64,000 bases of DNA from Vigna angularis (GCF_016808095.1 NC_068977.1:31538864-31602863); one strand, 5' to 3'; counted from the stretch's first letter, positions 13,037 to 25,661 are shown. A program made the numbers and translations. The notes: generated from the letters alone by a model not told the origin.

Positions 13037-13753
13037 CACAATATGCATTGTTCTGGATTCATAGAAAGAAATCAGATACAATACAAGCAAAAGATACTAA
13101 TTTTAATACAATTAAAGACTTTTGTAAATTTTCATCTAGAGGCAGAAATTTTGAGAATTTCCCGAATTGATTGATAAGAAATATAGAAAGTTTTAATCTT
13201 TGCTCATGAAAGTTTCGATAGGAAGAGATGCCTAATCTTTAAAAATGAGAATCATAAGAATTAACAGATGAACTCACAAAAAAAAAATCTATGAAATGTT
13301 TTTTCTTTAAAGAATCAAGATTAATTAATCGGTTAAAGTTAAATAAATGAATTAGTAATAACACTTAACCTGTACAACAACTTTAAACAAATATAAGAAA
13401 AAAAAAGGTAGCTTTTAAAGAATTCCTCCCAGAAAAAGTAGTCTAAATCAACATTAATCTAGTACAATGAAAGTAAGAAATATCCTAAATAATCACATCT
13501 TACACGTGGCTGTCAGTTCATCATGAAATTGCTTTCCCACCCTTTTGTGAGTTTCTCATGATCTTTTGGATTTGGGGTATTTTGTTAGATGTTTCCTATG
13601 TATTTTTTCGTGTTCCAAATTTGATCTTGATTTTTCTATTCTGAGCTAGTTGACTACTATCCCTTTTCATTCGTTTACCCTGGTGAATTTGGATCTTAAT
13701 CATATCAAAGGGTTTTTTCTTTTTTTCATTTTTTTTGTCAGCTTCTTGTGCCT
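12055..13753. other. AT-rich intergenic region upstream of the metallophosphoesterase gene
   Basis: It contains AT-rich DNA with repeated TTTGTTGACAAATT-like words (12270-12320) that resemble sequence on the other side of LTR copy A (9250-9360). This suggests the LTR landed in an older non-coding repeat. An (AT)n run at 12986-13029 and a G-box CACGTG at 13503-13508, about 250 bp before the next start codon, are the other notable items. Confidence 0.5.
12986..13029. repeat. (AT)n microsatellite
   Basis: About 22 AT dinucleotides, nearly uninterrupted. Confidence 0.95.
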
Positions 13754-16700
13754 ATGTTGGTGAGGTTTAACCCTCCATGTCTCACCCTCTATCACAATCC
13801 TCACCACACTGCATATTTCTCCAAGCAAGTGAGAGTTAGGTGCAGTTATGGGAAACACATGAAAAGGGGTGGCCTTGGACGGCCTCAGATAGTGCCTTCA
13901 GTTTTGGGGAACAGTAACAGTGAGGGGGTGAGTGTGTTTGTGGTGTCTGACTTGCACACTGACTATGCTGAGAATTTGAAGTGGGTAGAGTGCTTGTCTA
14001 ATGTGAAGCACATAAATGATGTGCTTCTTGTGGCCGGTGATGTAGCTGAGACATATTCCAAGTTTGTTTTGACAATGTCTCTTTTGAAAGAGAGGTTTGA
14101 ACATGTCTTCTATGTTCCTGGAAACCATGATCTTTGGTGCCGCCGTGATGGACAGAATTATGTAAGATTTTGATTGCAAGGTTCACGTTTGTGCATTATA
14201 TGTGATGTTTGATTGACACTCCTATTTGTTACAGATGAAAATTATTCTATGCCTCTATCAGACTAACTACTGAGAATTTTGGGTTGAATGACTGGTTTTT
14301 GTTGTCAGGCAAGGATGTTTGGTTCTTGATGCTATTTGTGATATTATTTACTTTGAATGTGTGATTTTTTTTCTCATGGTCCGTGACTATGCTTATGATT
14401 TGAGACACCATAGACACATGTTACTTGCTTCAGGAGAAAGCTGTGTCACAATTCTAAAGGGACTTGTTTGTTTGACAACTTAATTAGCTATGCAACCAAC
14501 CATTATTTGAAAGTATGCTTTTAGTTTGACTTTGTTAAATATTATGTATCATGAATTACAGCTTCTTTGTTAAATTTGGTTTTGGCCATGCTTTAGTGTA
14601 AACAATGAACTGTTATCCCTATACTTGATCACAGAATGAACCATAACATTCCTGCGGTCTAAATATCTGAATGAGTTCTAGATTAGTGACTTGTTTTTCT
14701 ACTCTGGGTCGGTCGATCGTAGTTTCCCTTTGAGCTTTCCACACCAAAATGAAAACAAATAATGGGACAGGATTTGTTACTTTGTTTTGGAATGTCATTC
14801 CATTTATTCCATGAACATTATTTCGGGGGTTTATACGTGTTGAATCCTTCTATCTTTGTTGTAATAGTTTTAGTATGATGCAGTTCATTCTATTTTTTTT
14901 TTCAGGTTGATTCTCTTGAAAAGCTGAGTGAATTGCTTGATGCATGTAATAGAATTGGAGTGGAGACAAACCCAAAGGTTATAGATGAAATAGGAATCAT
15001 TCCTTTGTTCTCTTGGTATCATGAGGTGATTACTTATATAGTGACAGTTTTTAGCTCCTCAATCTTATATACCATGTGGCGGACTGGATCCAAAGTTTTC
15101 CTTACTGACAATTTATTTGAATGCTCAACCTGCTTCTTTGACAGAGCTTTGACAAAGAGAAGGACATAACAGGCTTTCGCATCCCGTCTTTGGAGATGGT
15201 GACTATTCTCCTTAACTCCTAGTAAGCCATTTGGCAAAAAATAGTTGATGGTCTGATCATGCGCTTGATTTCCTACAGTGCTTGATTGAGAAGGACTATC
15301 TGCATAATGGATGAGGCCAATTTCTGTCTTGTGTGATAAACATGTATGTGATTTAAGTATATGGATATGGTGTTACTAGTGTACAAAATATAATATAATC
15401 ACGATCCCTGAAATTGTTCCCTGGTGTTGAAATACCATGCTTGTGATGGTTTGGTAATTATTGTGTAAATATGTTGGAAAATTTCACATCACCTGTCTCA
15501 ATTCTTGGATTGTTTATATATTTGTTGGACAATTTCACTTAAGCCAATCAATTGAGCTGAAATATATCAGTCATGCTAAGGTCATCAGATTAACAAGATT
15601 AGTTAGTTGGTAGAATTTAGAAATTTCCAATCAAGTCCTGATAAAACAATATGCTGAGTCACTCTTAAGGTTGACATTATCTATATATCTTTTTTTTAAG
15701 AAAAAATGCAAAGTAGTAAGGAGCAAACGATAACCAAGAAGAAAGTCAAGCATGATATAGACCATGGTAAAGGCAAAGATTTTAGTGGTAGATAAGATAA
15801 GAAGAAACCGAGTAGCTCAGCTTTTGATATTGTGTGGAAAGGCTGCCCAAGTCAATGCACTATTCACTCTTTTCGTAAGATGGAGCACTAAATCAGAGAA
15901 CCGCAGCCGGAAGATATCTCTCAACAGTTTTGTAAGGGCTGTATTACGCTAGATTGATGATATATATCCAAGATAATGTAGGTTGGTTGTTGTGATGCAA
16001 GCTTCATGCAAAGTTGTTAGAGATGTAAAATCAATTTTAAACCGTCACCTAAAAGATCTAGCTTTTGAGAGTTTGATTCTTGCCGCTACCATTCTTTAAA
16101 ATCAAGACTTACATTTCAGCATATGTTAAAATGGACCGTGCTTCGTTGACATTTAGTACATTTTTTGGAGGTTGTTCTTCACAGTGGGGAAGTAGTAAGT
16201 TGTAAAAGAATATAGATAATGCTGTTGGTTTTTTTGGGTATTAGGGATACCATCAATTTGGCCTTAATGAAATGAATAGAACTAACTGTGTTAAAAGTGT
16301 CACTCTAATACACGACTTAGCTCCGGACATAAAATATTATTTTTTACAGTTCCTTGTGCCTGCTTTTGGGCAAAGTTAGGTGCTCAGATAATGGTAGGAA
16401 GATTCTTCTTGAATAGCATTTTAGTATTCAAATATGTCTATTGCTATAGTTTTGTTCTAACTTTCAAGTAGTTTCCAATATGATAGATATTGATGGAAAT
16501 CTATACCCTTTTCTTAGGCATGTAAAGACTTCTATGCGTGCAAGTGGCCAGAGGGCCTTTCAAGTGGTGATATGTCCCTCGCTTCATATTTTGATGCCAT
16601 GAATGATAAACAAATGGAAGTAATAAAGGACGTTCAGATGACCTGTGATCACATCATTACCTTTTCCCATTTTGTTCCCAGGTGGTTAAATCTATCATTT

Positions 16701-18555
16701 AAATTGCAGCTTTATTGGTCTGGTTTACTCATTTGTTTCTATGCATGTATGATGTGCTGTTTGAACTGACATGGTCTGACAATCTATCTAATCATGTTAC
16801 GAAAATGATGCAGTAGTCCTTTACTCCTTTACTGTTCTTTCCTAATCATCTCTGGGAACCGATTATGTTGTGGCACTGTGGTGGTTAATTGACAACCTGA
16901 AAAACTTTAATTAATTCCCTTTTGTAGTATTTTTTTTTTCACTATAGAACTTAGGTTTTCCGGAGAAATTGATTAGTGTTCATAGATTTATCACACATGA
17001 TCTCGTTACACGATACTGTTTATTGTGTTGAACAATTCAGATGATTGACTTGGAAATTTTGTAGCAGACTAGCAGTTACTTAATCCATGGTGTTATTTGA
17101 TATTTTGCTTGACCGTAGCCATCTATTCTTTTTTAATTTCGCCCTGCATTATGTAAAGGATAGCTCATTCCTAAAAACTCACAAGGTTGTGCTATGTAAC
17201 CTTCCAATTCTGTGCTGAAGATATATGATTTGACACTTGTGAAAAGATGTAGGTAATAACAACTACCGTAAGAACAATTAACCTTATTTATTGCATGAAT
17301 CACTCGACGCTATAGGATTCGGCTAAAAAACCAATTCTCAGATATTCACCGTGAGAACCCTCTTGGTAATTTTCTCTAAAGTCCCTTTTAGTCTCCCTCG
17401 CTCATTTTTTAGATGTAGGCTTGTAGCTATGTTGTTGTCAGTGCCAACTACGTAAAACTGTTCTTCTGCTTAGCCACATCACTTGTTTTATCTGCATTGC
17501 AAGTTTTTCTGTCCTTATTGCTATGTAGATGATGTTTATGTCAGTGTAATGGTGCTCACGTTCCTAATTTCCAAATGAGTCTAGAATCCACTCAGTTACA
17601 TGGCTCTTGTGGACACCAAAACTAAACTAATAAGAAGTGGCCCATAATGCTTGAATGCATGATGTCAAAGTACAAATTGTGACTTTTCTTTACATAATTC
17701 CTCATAAACACCAACATGCGTGATATTAGTTTATCATACACGTCTCTTGGTGCCTGAGGAGCTGCTTAAACAATAACACTTTTGTGATTGTGTTACTTCT
17801 AAAGATGAGTATATTGATTTATTGTGGTAATGGCTGCACGTTCACAGGCAGGAACTTTGTCCCGAGAAGAGGATGTTATTCTACCCCAACCTTCCAAAGA
17901 TAATTGGCTCAGACTCTCTTGAGGATCGAATAAGATCCATACATGGAGCTAAGGGAAAGAAGGATGCGTCTTCTTGTCATGTGTTCGGTCATACTCACTT
18001 CTGCTGGGATGCTGTTGTTGATGGTATCAGGTGTGTTCTGTTAGTAGTTGTATTTTGGTTTAAAATACCATCTGTCCTTTATTTTTTTGCGGTTTAGTCT
18101 CTTAAACTTATAAGTTTCAATTGTGTTAAAGTAAATATTTCAAAAAGATGAAAGAAAGATGAATTTAATCAACAAGATAACAGAAACATCAAGAAAAATG
18201 AAAATCAAAGGAGAACAAGAGGAAGAACCAAAAATGTGTTTTAGCCTATTATTTTTTAATTATAATTGTTGGTTGGACTGGAAATGAGTAAACTTGCTGT
18301 GTTGCTAAATGGTTTTGACACAATTGCAGGTATGTTCAGGCACCCTTAGCTTATCCAAGGGAAAGGAAGAGAAGAATGAATGGAGGTGAAAATTGGCTAC
18401 CGTTTTGCCTTTATGCTGACAACAAATTTGCTGATAGACTCAGCCCTTGCTATTGGTCTGATTATTACTCTGCAAACCCCAGGACACCTCATAATACTCA
18501 ACTTGCCCCTTGGGTCGCCAGATTTTATAAGCAAACAGAAACCGTAGATGTATAG
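13754..18555 (+). CDS. calcineurin-like metallophosphoesterase, 6 exons
   Basis: Exons 13754-14161, 14906-15025, 15145-15198, 16518-16681, 17848-18030 and 18330-18555 join in frame to 1155 nt (384 aa). The metal-binding motifs of the superfamily are in order: SDLH (Asp66, His68), AGD (95-96), GNHD (123-126), a His in TFSHF in exon 4, and GHTH (296-299). Such enzymes use a two-metal centre to hydrolyse phosphate mono- or diesters; the substrate of this plant subgroup is not evident from sequence. The first ~45 residues are basic, poor in acidic residues and precede the domain, so an organelle transit peptide is possible. The first in-frame ATG is 13754; the GTG six bases upstream is not a plausible plant start. 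The gene is convergent with the TIP3 gene, with about 510 bp between stops. Confidence 0.88.
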
Positions 18556-19066
18556 TATTCACTACTGACTTTAGTAAGCTGGATATATTTGTTGTTATAT
18601 ATTCCTCTTTTGTATTGTTTTTATTGGATTAAATCAATATATAAGTCCTCTGCAAGGTGAAAGTTGCTGTAACACAAGCCAAATGTAAAATCTTGAATGG
18701 TTCCACTGTTATCTTTTGCAGTCCTTTTATTAGTATTCCCTACTTAAATGCCTGTTAGTTACTTTTAGAGTAATAGTAATCTACATGAAAGAGTGATATA
18801 ATCTGATGCAGCATCGCTACACAACATACGGTTTCGCACATTTTATTCAGTGTGTAAATACAACAGCTACACACTCAACTGGGTTTTTGGAAGTTGTGAC
18901 CCCAAATCAAGAAAATAAACATGCACATGCAGAAGCCTAGTAACCACTCAAGTAGAAGGCTGGCTGAAAAAACACAGGAAAACACAAGCATACCATTTTA
19001 TTTAGATGACAAAAAGCAACTGATAACACATTTTGATGCACAAATGCAACAACTGGTAGAAACAAC
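18556..19066. other. shared 3' region of two convergent genes
   Basis: The segment separates the stops of the metallophosphoesterase (+) and TIP3 (-) genes and should contain both 3' UTRs. I see nothing else in it. Confidence 0.6.
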
Positions 19067-20392
19067 TTAGTAATCTTCAGAAGGCAAGGGCTGGTGGTGG
19101 TGTGGGGGAGGTTCAATTGGGATCACAGCATATTCATACACCAGTGCTGCCAGTGCTGCCCCAATCAATGGACCCACCCAGAAGATCCAGTGCTGGTGCC
19201 ATCTCCAGCCCACTAGGGAAGGTCCAAAAGCCAGAGCAGGGTTCATGCATGCTCCATCAAATGGCCCACCAACAAGGATGTTTGCTCCAACAATGAGCCC
19301 AATTGCCAAGGGTGCGATATTGCTAACAGCGCCCCTTTTGGGATCTATTGCAGTAGCATATACAGTATACATCAGCCCAAATGTCATCACAATCTCAAGT
19401 ATAAACATGTGTCCTACTCCAACACCTGGTGCTATGTGGAACCCTGATGGTCTCTACAACAAGCAACCGCAAACATATCAGTTTCAGTTAAAAATCCAAT
19501 TTTTATCATGTCGCTCATAAAATTCAAATGATTATGCTGAACCTACATGATTATTTACTTTTCTCAAGTTTTTTAAAATCCTTAAACTTCAAATCAAAAT
19601 ATAGTTTATTTATAAATAATTATTAAGGTTAAGCCATAGTTTTGCAATCTTCTAGTTAGAAGATATCATTACAACAAACATCTACAGTAACATCGTTATA
19701 TACATCATCCTTGATATATACAAATAATTTTGTAAAAGAAAATAGTTTACCATGTTATTAGTGACAAGCCTGAGCACAAGAGCAGCCACAATAGAACCCA
19801 GAAGTTGAGCAACCCAGTAGTATACTGCACGAACAACAGAGATCCTCCCCCCAACGAGAGCACCGAATGTCACAGCTGGGTTGACATGGCCACCTGATAC
19901 ATGCATGCTAGCAGATACAGCAGCAAATAGAGCAAATGCATGGGCAAGTGCAAGTGCTAACAGTTCACCAGCTGAGAAAGCTGAATCCTGGTAAATCTTA
20001 ACTGCAACAAAGAGAAGTCACACAAATCACCTCCACAAGCACACAATAAAAAACCAGCACACATATATGTGTGTGTGTATTCTTAGCATCCATGTATAAG
20101 GTAATCCAAGGTTAAGTAGCACCTTTAGCTAAGCTGAAAAGGTGTCAGCTAAGGAAGATTAGGTTATGTCATGAAATGTCAGCCCATGTAAACATAAAAT
20201 AAACAATTCAGAAACATTTGTATGCCAAGAATGAACCAAGATTTAGAATATGTACAAACCCAAAGCAAGGCCAGAGCCTTCTCCAGCAAAGACAAAGATG
20301 AAAGTTGAGGCAAATTCAGCCAAAGTGGCCCTCATGGAGTCAGGATGAGTGGCCTCATCAGCCCTTCCAAAAGCATATCTGCGGGTTGCCAT
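19067..20392 (-). CDS. TIP3: seed-type tonoplast intrinsic protein (alpha-TIP, TIP3 aquaporin)
   Basis: Exons 20260-20392, 19751-20001 and 19067-19453 join in frame to 771 nt (256 aa), the usual alpha-TIP length. It forms water channels in the membrane of protein-storage vacuoles in seeds. Two NPA boxes are visible: [12 protein letters not shown] (NPA 85-87) and [12 protein letters not shown] in exon 3. The C-terminus has the His/Pro-rich tail ending in EDY that is typical of TIP3. The residue after the second NPA is Leu rather than the Arg found in most TIPs; I recall bean alpha-TIP sharing this. Residues 7 and 23 are Ala and Thr, whereas bean alpha-TIP has Ser at both, described as phosphorylation sites; Ser99 is kept. 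Upstream ABRE/G-box and RY-like motifs agree with ABA-controlled seed expression. Confidence 0.96.
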
Positions 20393-20560
20393 CAGCAAAT
20401 TAAGCTCACTCTTGCACAACTCCTTAGGACTACCAACTAAGGTTGTCACACACCTAGCCTTTCAAGATCAAAGATCCTTGGCCAGCTGAGACTGTATTAC
20501 GTTTTTCTGAAAAGGATTTTCTCTTTGCAGAATGGAGATTTGGAAGGTGAGAAACTATGG

Positions 20561-20666
20561 TGCATGTATGAAAAAGGTGGAGTGATCGTGCTTATAAGGG
20601 GAAACTCAGAGTAGAACTTAGTCGAGAGACACCTAGGTACGTGAAATGCTACATGGTTTACACGTG
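20561..20666 (-). promoter_or_regulatory. putative TIP3 promoter/leader: ABRE/G-box, TATA-like and RY-like motifs
   Basis: Reading toward the gene on the minus strand there is a G-box/ABRE core CACGTG at 20661-20666, a second ACGT core (TACGTG on the plus strand) at 20638-20643, a TATA-like CTTATAAG near 20591-20598 and an RY core (CATGCA) at 20561-20566. ABRE plus RY is the classic combination bound by ABI5- and ABI3/FUS3-type factors in seed maturation genes. The RY copy lies downstream of the TATA-like box, so it would be in the leader if that box is the real one. Confidence 0.5.
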
Positions 20667-22067
20667 GTTTTATTGGTATGTGTTGGCTGCTTCTTACAAT
20701 TTGAGTCATTCTTTATTTGCTACACATATCAACATCAATGTGATGCAGTGTTACGTCAATCTACATTTTCTGAACAGGACAAAAACCAAAGTGCAGCCAC
20801 CAGCTAAGCCTTGCGGTTGCGGTTTCAGAGGTTTGGCTGACTCGTGCATTGAAGTGAGTTTTTTTTCTATTAATTTTAAATTAGATTATTCAATCTCTAT
20901 ATTTATTTTCCTGTTTAGAAAACCCAACTTTTCACCGAACAAAATCTAAACATTATATATAATTATAATTACATGTAGAATTTAATAAATTTAACTTATT
21001 AACTACCACCTTTGTCCCACTTAATTTTTTTTAGAGGAAATGTTTTAGACAATAGTACACCTATGCCATTCAATTTTTTAACCTAGAAAATCTCTCTAAA
21101 ATTATAATATCGTGATACTCGATGAACCTAGAAGTGTGAAAACGGGTCACCTAGTTCCGGGCCACCCAGCTCGATCTGGCTCGATCCACTACGGGTTGGT
21201 AAGTTAGTAAGTCAATTCAACCTGCCTTATTTATTAGCGAGTCAAAAAAATTCAAACTCGATCCGACCCACCACAGGTTGGAGAGTAAACAGATTGACTT
21301 ACTGACTCACTTAATCACAATTTTTTTAAATAAAAAAAATTACAAACTTTCTAAAATTTAAATCTAAACAAATTTCACTCCCAACATGGATGTTTAATTA
21401 ATTTTAAAAATAAAAAACTTAAATAATTTTTTCAAGCAAAAAAAGAAATAAATATTTTTTTATAAATTAAAATTAAATTTTAATAAAATAAAATTAGATA
21501 GGTGGATTGGTGGGCCAACCCAACCCACCACGGGTTCAACCCGCATGAGTCGAATTTAAATAAGTCGGATTGAAATCTGACCCATATAAAAAAAATAGAT
21601 TTTTTCCAAACTCAAACCCGTGGTAGATTGGGTTGACCCGCATGTTGTGACCCATTTTGACAGTTCTACTCGCACTTTGTGACAAGTGAAAATTAACTTG
21701 ATCTTTAACATGGTTAACACATGAGATTAATTGATCAATGATTAAATTTTGGGCTAGTGATCATATCTAACCTGATCTTTCTTTTAGCATACCACTCTAA
21801 TGAATTTATTATTTTATTGTAATAAAGAGAATAATCAAGTCTAAGAAATAATATTTGATTAAAATAAAAAACATTGACAAATTATCTTTTTAAGTTAAAA
21901 CAGTAAAGAATTTTAAGTAGTATATATGTAATTTCCAGAAGTTGCCTCCTGTATTCTCCTGCATTTTGGTTGCATCTTACTCTGCTTGTCAAAAGCAGTG
22001 CTTAGATGCAAATTATTTATGTGTAAGAGGTGGATGTAACTGTGCCTGTAGCAGGTACCCCATGTGA
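20653..22067 (+). CDS. possible two-exon small Cys-rich protein (uncertain)
   Basis: An open frame from ATG 20653 to 20853 ends at a GTGAGT donor just after the residues CGCGFRGLADSCIE. A TTTCCAG acceptor before 21939 opens a second frame in the same phase that ends at TGA 22065-22067. The second part carries a dense Cys pattern, CQKQC, then C-x4-C-x-C-x-C, ending ACSRYPM. The matching phase and the concentration of Cys on both sides of the intron argue for a real or recently lost gene. The first exon overlaps the divergent TIP3 promoter and lacks a convincing signal peptide; it may instead start at an acceptor-like TGAACAG before 20778, with an earlier exon missing. The intron holds an hAT-like MITE. 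I do not recognise the family and assign no function. Confidence 0.3.
21129..21668. mobile_element. hAT-like MITE with GGGTTGACCCG-type repeats
   Basis: The left end TAGAAGTGTGAAAACGGGTC and the inverse of the right end agree at 16 of 20 positions. The interior has repeated CGGGTTG/CAACCCG words typical of a common non-autonomous plant repeat. I could not see a clean 8-bp target duplication. A short related piece lies at 50882-50960. Confidence 0.6.
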
Positions 22068-22740
22068 AGAAGCTTGATTAGCCCAAATATTTTTGGCCCA
22101 GTTCATGTTCCTCATATTAACTCATAGTGACAAGTTCTCCACAAGAAAAACTTGTATAATTTAATCTGATAGAGAAATAATAGATAGAGATAAATAAAGA
22201 AATAAAATAGGAGGTACAAAAATATTTAAAAAGTGTCATTCTATCTTCAAACTCAAAATGCTTGATTATAATCCTTATCCTTCTCTCAAATGAATCTATC
22301 TAATGGAGAGAATAATCATACTCTCATTCAATAAACAGCTCAAACTCTGATATTCTGCAAAATCCTGTCATAACTGAAGCAAAAGGCACAAAAACTAGTA
22401 CATCCAGAATGGTGATACCAAGTGATTTTGAACAACTGATACTTTATATCTTAAAACGTGATAACAAAAATTTTAGTTTTTAACAAATTCTATCTAGCTA
22501 AAAGAATGTGCCTTTTTACATAGTTTTTTTTTTGCTGTCTTCTAAAGTAAAATCATAAAAAAAAAACAGAGGACATAATCAGAGAGATTTTATCTCTTCT
22601 GGAAAAAAATGTTCTCTCACATTCTTATATGCAGTTGTTAAGCCATTTCTAACTTGGATGATGTTTCTATCAAATGAATTGAGTGTTCAGATTAATACAA
22701 TGACATTCTTGAGATGCACTTCGTGCAGTGTGCTTAAACT
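22068..22740. other. 3' flank of the LRR receptor-like kinase gene
   Basis: AT-rich sequence downstream of the minus-strand kinase stop, likely including its 3' UTR. No other feature is evident. Confidence 0.5.
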
Positions 22741-24854
22741 TTAGTCACTCTCCTTTTTCATTTTCTCTATCTCTTCTATTCTCATCAACACTACACTCAT
22801 TTTAGGCCTCTTTTCTGGTGTCATATCAGTACACTCTAGAGCTAACTCTGTTAGCTTTAACATTGCATCATGCCCTTCTTTTTCTGCAAGTATTTCTAAA
22901 TCCAATATATCTGTGGACCAATCATTGTTCACCACAGTTCTTACCCAATCTGAAAGATCATTGGTAGTCTCTTCAATTTCACCAATGATATGGCCAGGGA
23001 TTTTGCCGGTTACAATCTCTAGCACAATGATGCCAAAGCAATAAACATCAGCACTGCGTGTTAGCTTCTTCCCTTGAACAAATTCTGGTGACCTCCTTAT
23101 GGCTAGTTTTTCTGCATTCTGTTTGGCTGGGAGTAGAGGCAAGAAACCATAATCTGTGAGCTTGGAATGGTACCCTTTACTATCTTGATGGATTAGGACA
23201 TTGGATGACTTGAGGTTGGCATGAGGAACCTTTTGAGAAGGCAAGGAATGATGAAGAAAAAGAAGACCCTTTGCTATGTCTTTGATGCTAGAAAGTCTTG
23301 TGGTCCAATCAAGTGGCATTCTTCCAATTCCTCTACCCTCTAGCACCAGCAGATTATGAATGTTAGAGTATTAACTTTTAAGTTAATTCTTTTGTGTTAA
23401 GGAAGGAAAGAATCAAAACTAACCATGTAGTAGTTCAAACAAAGTGCCATCAGAGGTAAATTCATATATGACCAACTTTTGCTCCTCTGAATAATAAAAG
23501 GAGATTATTTCTGCTATATTTTCATGCTTCATCTGTCCTAGCAATTGGATCTGCTGGAGAAATTCCTTCTTGCTCAGTTCATTCATGTGGTTAAGTCTCT
23601 TCACTGCAACAACAGTTCCAGTTTCAAGAGTTGCTTTGTACGTAATACCTAAGTTCCCTCTTCCTAGAATTTCTGCTGATGCCCTTAATAAATCATCCAA
23701 GTCAAAAACTGGTAGTTTCTTGTTGGAAAATTCCAATCTGCCTAATCTCTCAGAAACATCACTGCCCCCAGCAGAAGCCACCATCTTCTTTGCCCATGCC
23801 CCAAAAACATGCCCTATATTAGAAAATTCAAAACATTTATGAGTTCAATTCAACACCTTTAGAAATCCTGAATCAGCCTGAAATTGCATTTTACTACAGG
23901 AAATTCTAAGTTTGCAAAATAGCATTGCAATAAGCTGCTAATAAAGTGAATGGTAGAATTGATATGCATAAGATATATCTTACCAGCTGAATCATCTCTT
24001 CTTACTTCTTTTCCACTTGTTTGTCTTTTACGAAACAAGAAAGCAATAAAACTGATCAGAGAAAGAAGAATCAGTGCAGCTGCAGCACCAATCACAGCAA
24101 CAGTCCATGCTTGAAACCTGTTATTTGGCTTCACTGCTGGAATTGGAGGCATAGCAAAAGGAGGCGGTGCAGAAAATGGTGCTGGAGATGGGGCAGGAGG
24201 TTGAATAGGACATAACTTATTCAATGGCTCTCCACAAAGATCTGAATTATTTTCATAAGAACTCTCTGGGAACCTCATCAGCACAGAAGTTTCAGGAATA
24301 GGCCCTGACAGATGATTATATGACACATTGAAACTTGTCAATGATGGTTGATCAAAGGGTGGAATTTGACCATGTAAGTAATTCTCTTGCAGCTCCAACA
24401 CTCTCAGACTGGTAAGTTCAACATACTCCACAGGAATTGACCCTGAGAAATGATTGAATGATAAAAGGGCTTGTTCCAAAAACACCAAATTCTTGAGGCT
24501 TGGCAATGGTCCAAAAAGTGCATTATTTCTGAAGTCAAGTTGGCTCAAGAGAGTTATGTTTTGAAGAAATGTGGGAGGTAGATAACCACTAAGGTTAACT
24601 CCTTCAAGAACAATTTGAACAACATGCCAATTTGAGCAAGTGATTCCAATCCACCTACTCAGACTGTCTATACAAGGAGGGCCTGTCCAATTCCCATGCA
24701 AATTCACAGATGAATTCAAAGAATCCCTTATGAGTATCAAAGCATCTCTTTCTTCTGGAAAGAATTCCCCAATTTCAACGCACAACACCATGTTGGATTT
24801 GAATGACACAAACAAGACCACATATAAAAAGCTTATGGTAAAGGCCAAGCTCAT
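22741..24854 (-). CDS. LRR receptor-like kinase with degenerate catalytic motifs
   Basis: Exons 23984-24854, 23424-23813 and 22741-23339 join in frame to 1860 nt (619 aa). Order: signal peptide (about 1-26), N-terminal LRR cap with WxGITC, a few leucine-rich repeats (about 80-185), a Pro-rich juxtamembrane stretch (218-242), one membrane span (about 250-274) and a cytoplasmic kinase domain. This is the class III small-LRR receptor layout, as in pollen receptor-like kinases. The P-loop GRGNLG (341-346) and the VAVK lysine (Lys362) are kept. The HRD motif is HAN (460-462), so the catalytic Asp is Asn, and DFG is DYG (483-485). Loss of the catalytic base suggests a pseudokinase that signals by scaffolding, as known for several class III members. 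The frame is intact with normal splice sites, so it is not an obvious pseudogene. Confidence 0.9.
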
Positions 24855-25286
24855 GATGGTGGATGAAATTGCTCAAAACAACTTGACATGGATTTTTGAA
24901 CCAAACAGGGATTATTAGCAAAGTGAATCATATCATATCCTCTTTTGTCTCCAATGATTTCACAGTTTGACGATGTTGACAAAGTAAAGTTGTGCTAAGT
25001 TGCCGAACATAGTGTTGAACAGGAACGATCAGAACAATGTTTTGCAGTTTCTTTGTGAACATTATTATATCACTTGAGTATATAATATATTAATTATAGT
25101 TACATAAGATGACAGCTTTCATAATAGGATCTTGCATGATGCAATGTTCCACATTTTTATTTGGTAACTGAGTTGTTCAAGAATAAGAAATGTTGGTTGT
25201 TTCAAATATAGTGACATCGTGGGAAGCAGGGAATGTCAATGATCTTTAATTTGGACATTTTCATGGTTGCTTACCTTTTCTTTTTA
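24855..25286. other. upstream region of the LRR receptor-like kinase gene
   Basis: About 430 bp that should contain the kinase promoter on the minus strand. I see no strong motif or other gene before the MITE. Confidence 0.4.
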
Positions 25287-25661
25287 GGGTTAAATATGTT
25301 TTTGTCCCTTAATTTTCAGCGAAAATTGGAATTAGTCCCTCTTCAAAACTTTGGACTAATTTAGTCCCCAAACTTTAGAAATGTGTGAATTTAGTCCTTT
25401 TAATCAAATTTGGTTAACTTTATTTGATGTTTCAAACGCATTTATCAGTGAACATTGGAGCAAAAATGTGTCAAACGGGATAAACAACTCAAATGCTATC
25501 ATGAAACACACTTAAAACATCAAATAAACCTAACAAAATTTAGTTAAAATGACTAAATTCACACATTTTTAAAGTTTGGGGACTAAATTAGACCAAAGTT
25601 TTGAAGATGGACTAATTCCAATTTTCGCTGAAAGTTAAAGGACCAAAAACATATTTAACCC
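25287..25661. mobile_element. MULE-type MITE, 375 bp
   Basis: The element begins GGGTTAAATATGTTTTTG and ends with its inverse. Long terminal inverted repeats, roughly 140 bp with few mismatches, surround a short centre. The flanks TTCTTTTTA (25278-25286) and TTTTTTTTA (25662-25670) match at 8 of 9 positions, fitting the 9-bp target duplications of Mutator-like elements. A diverged related piece may begin near 31325. Confidence 0.8.

Noticed and set aside
13748..13753. GTG start of the metallophosphoesterase frame
   Set aside because: Plant nuclear genes start at ATG; 13754 is the first one in frame.
19102..19520. Open frames antisense to the TIP3 third exon
   Set aside because: They are shadows of the aquaporin coding sequence.
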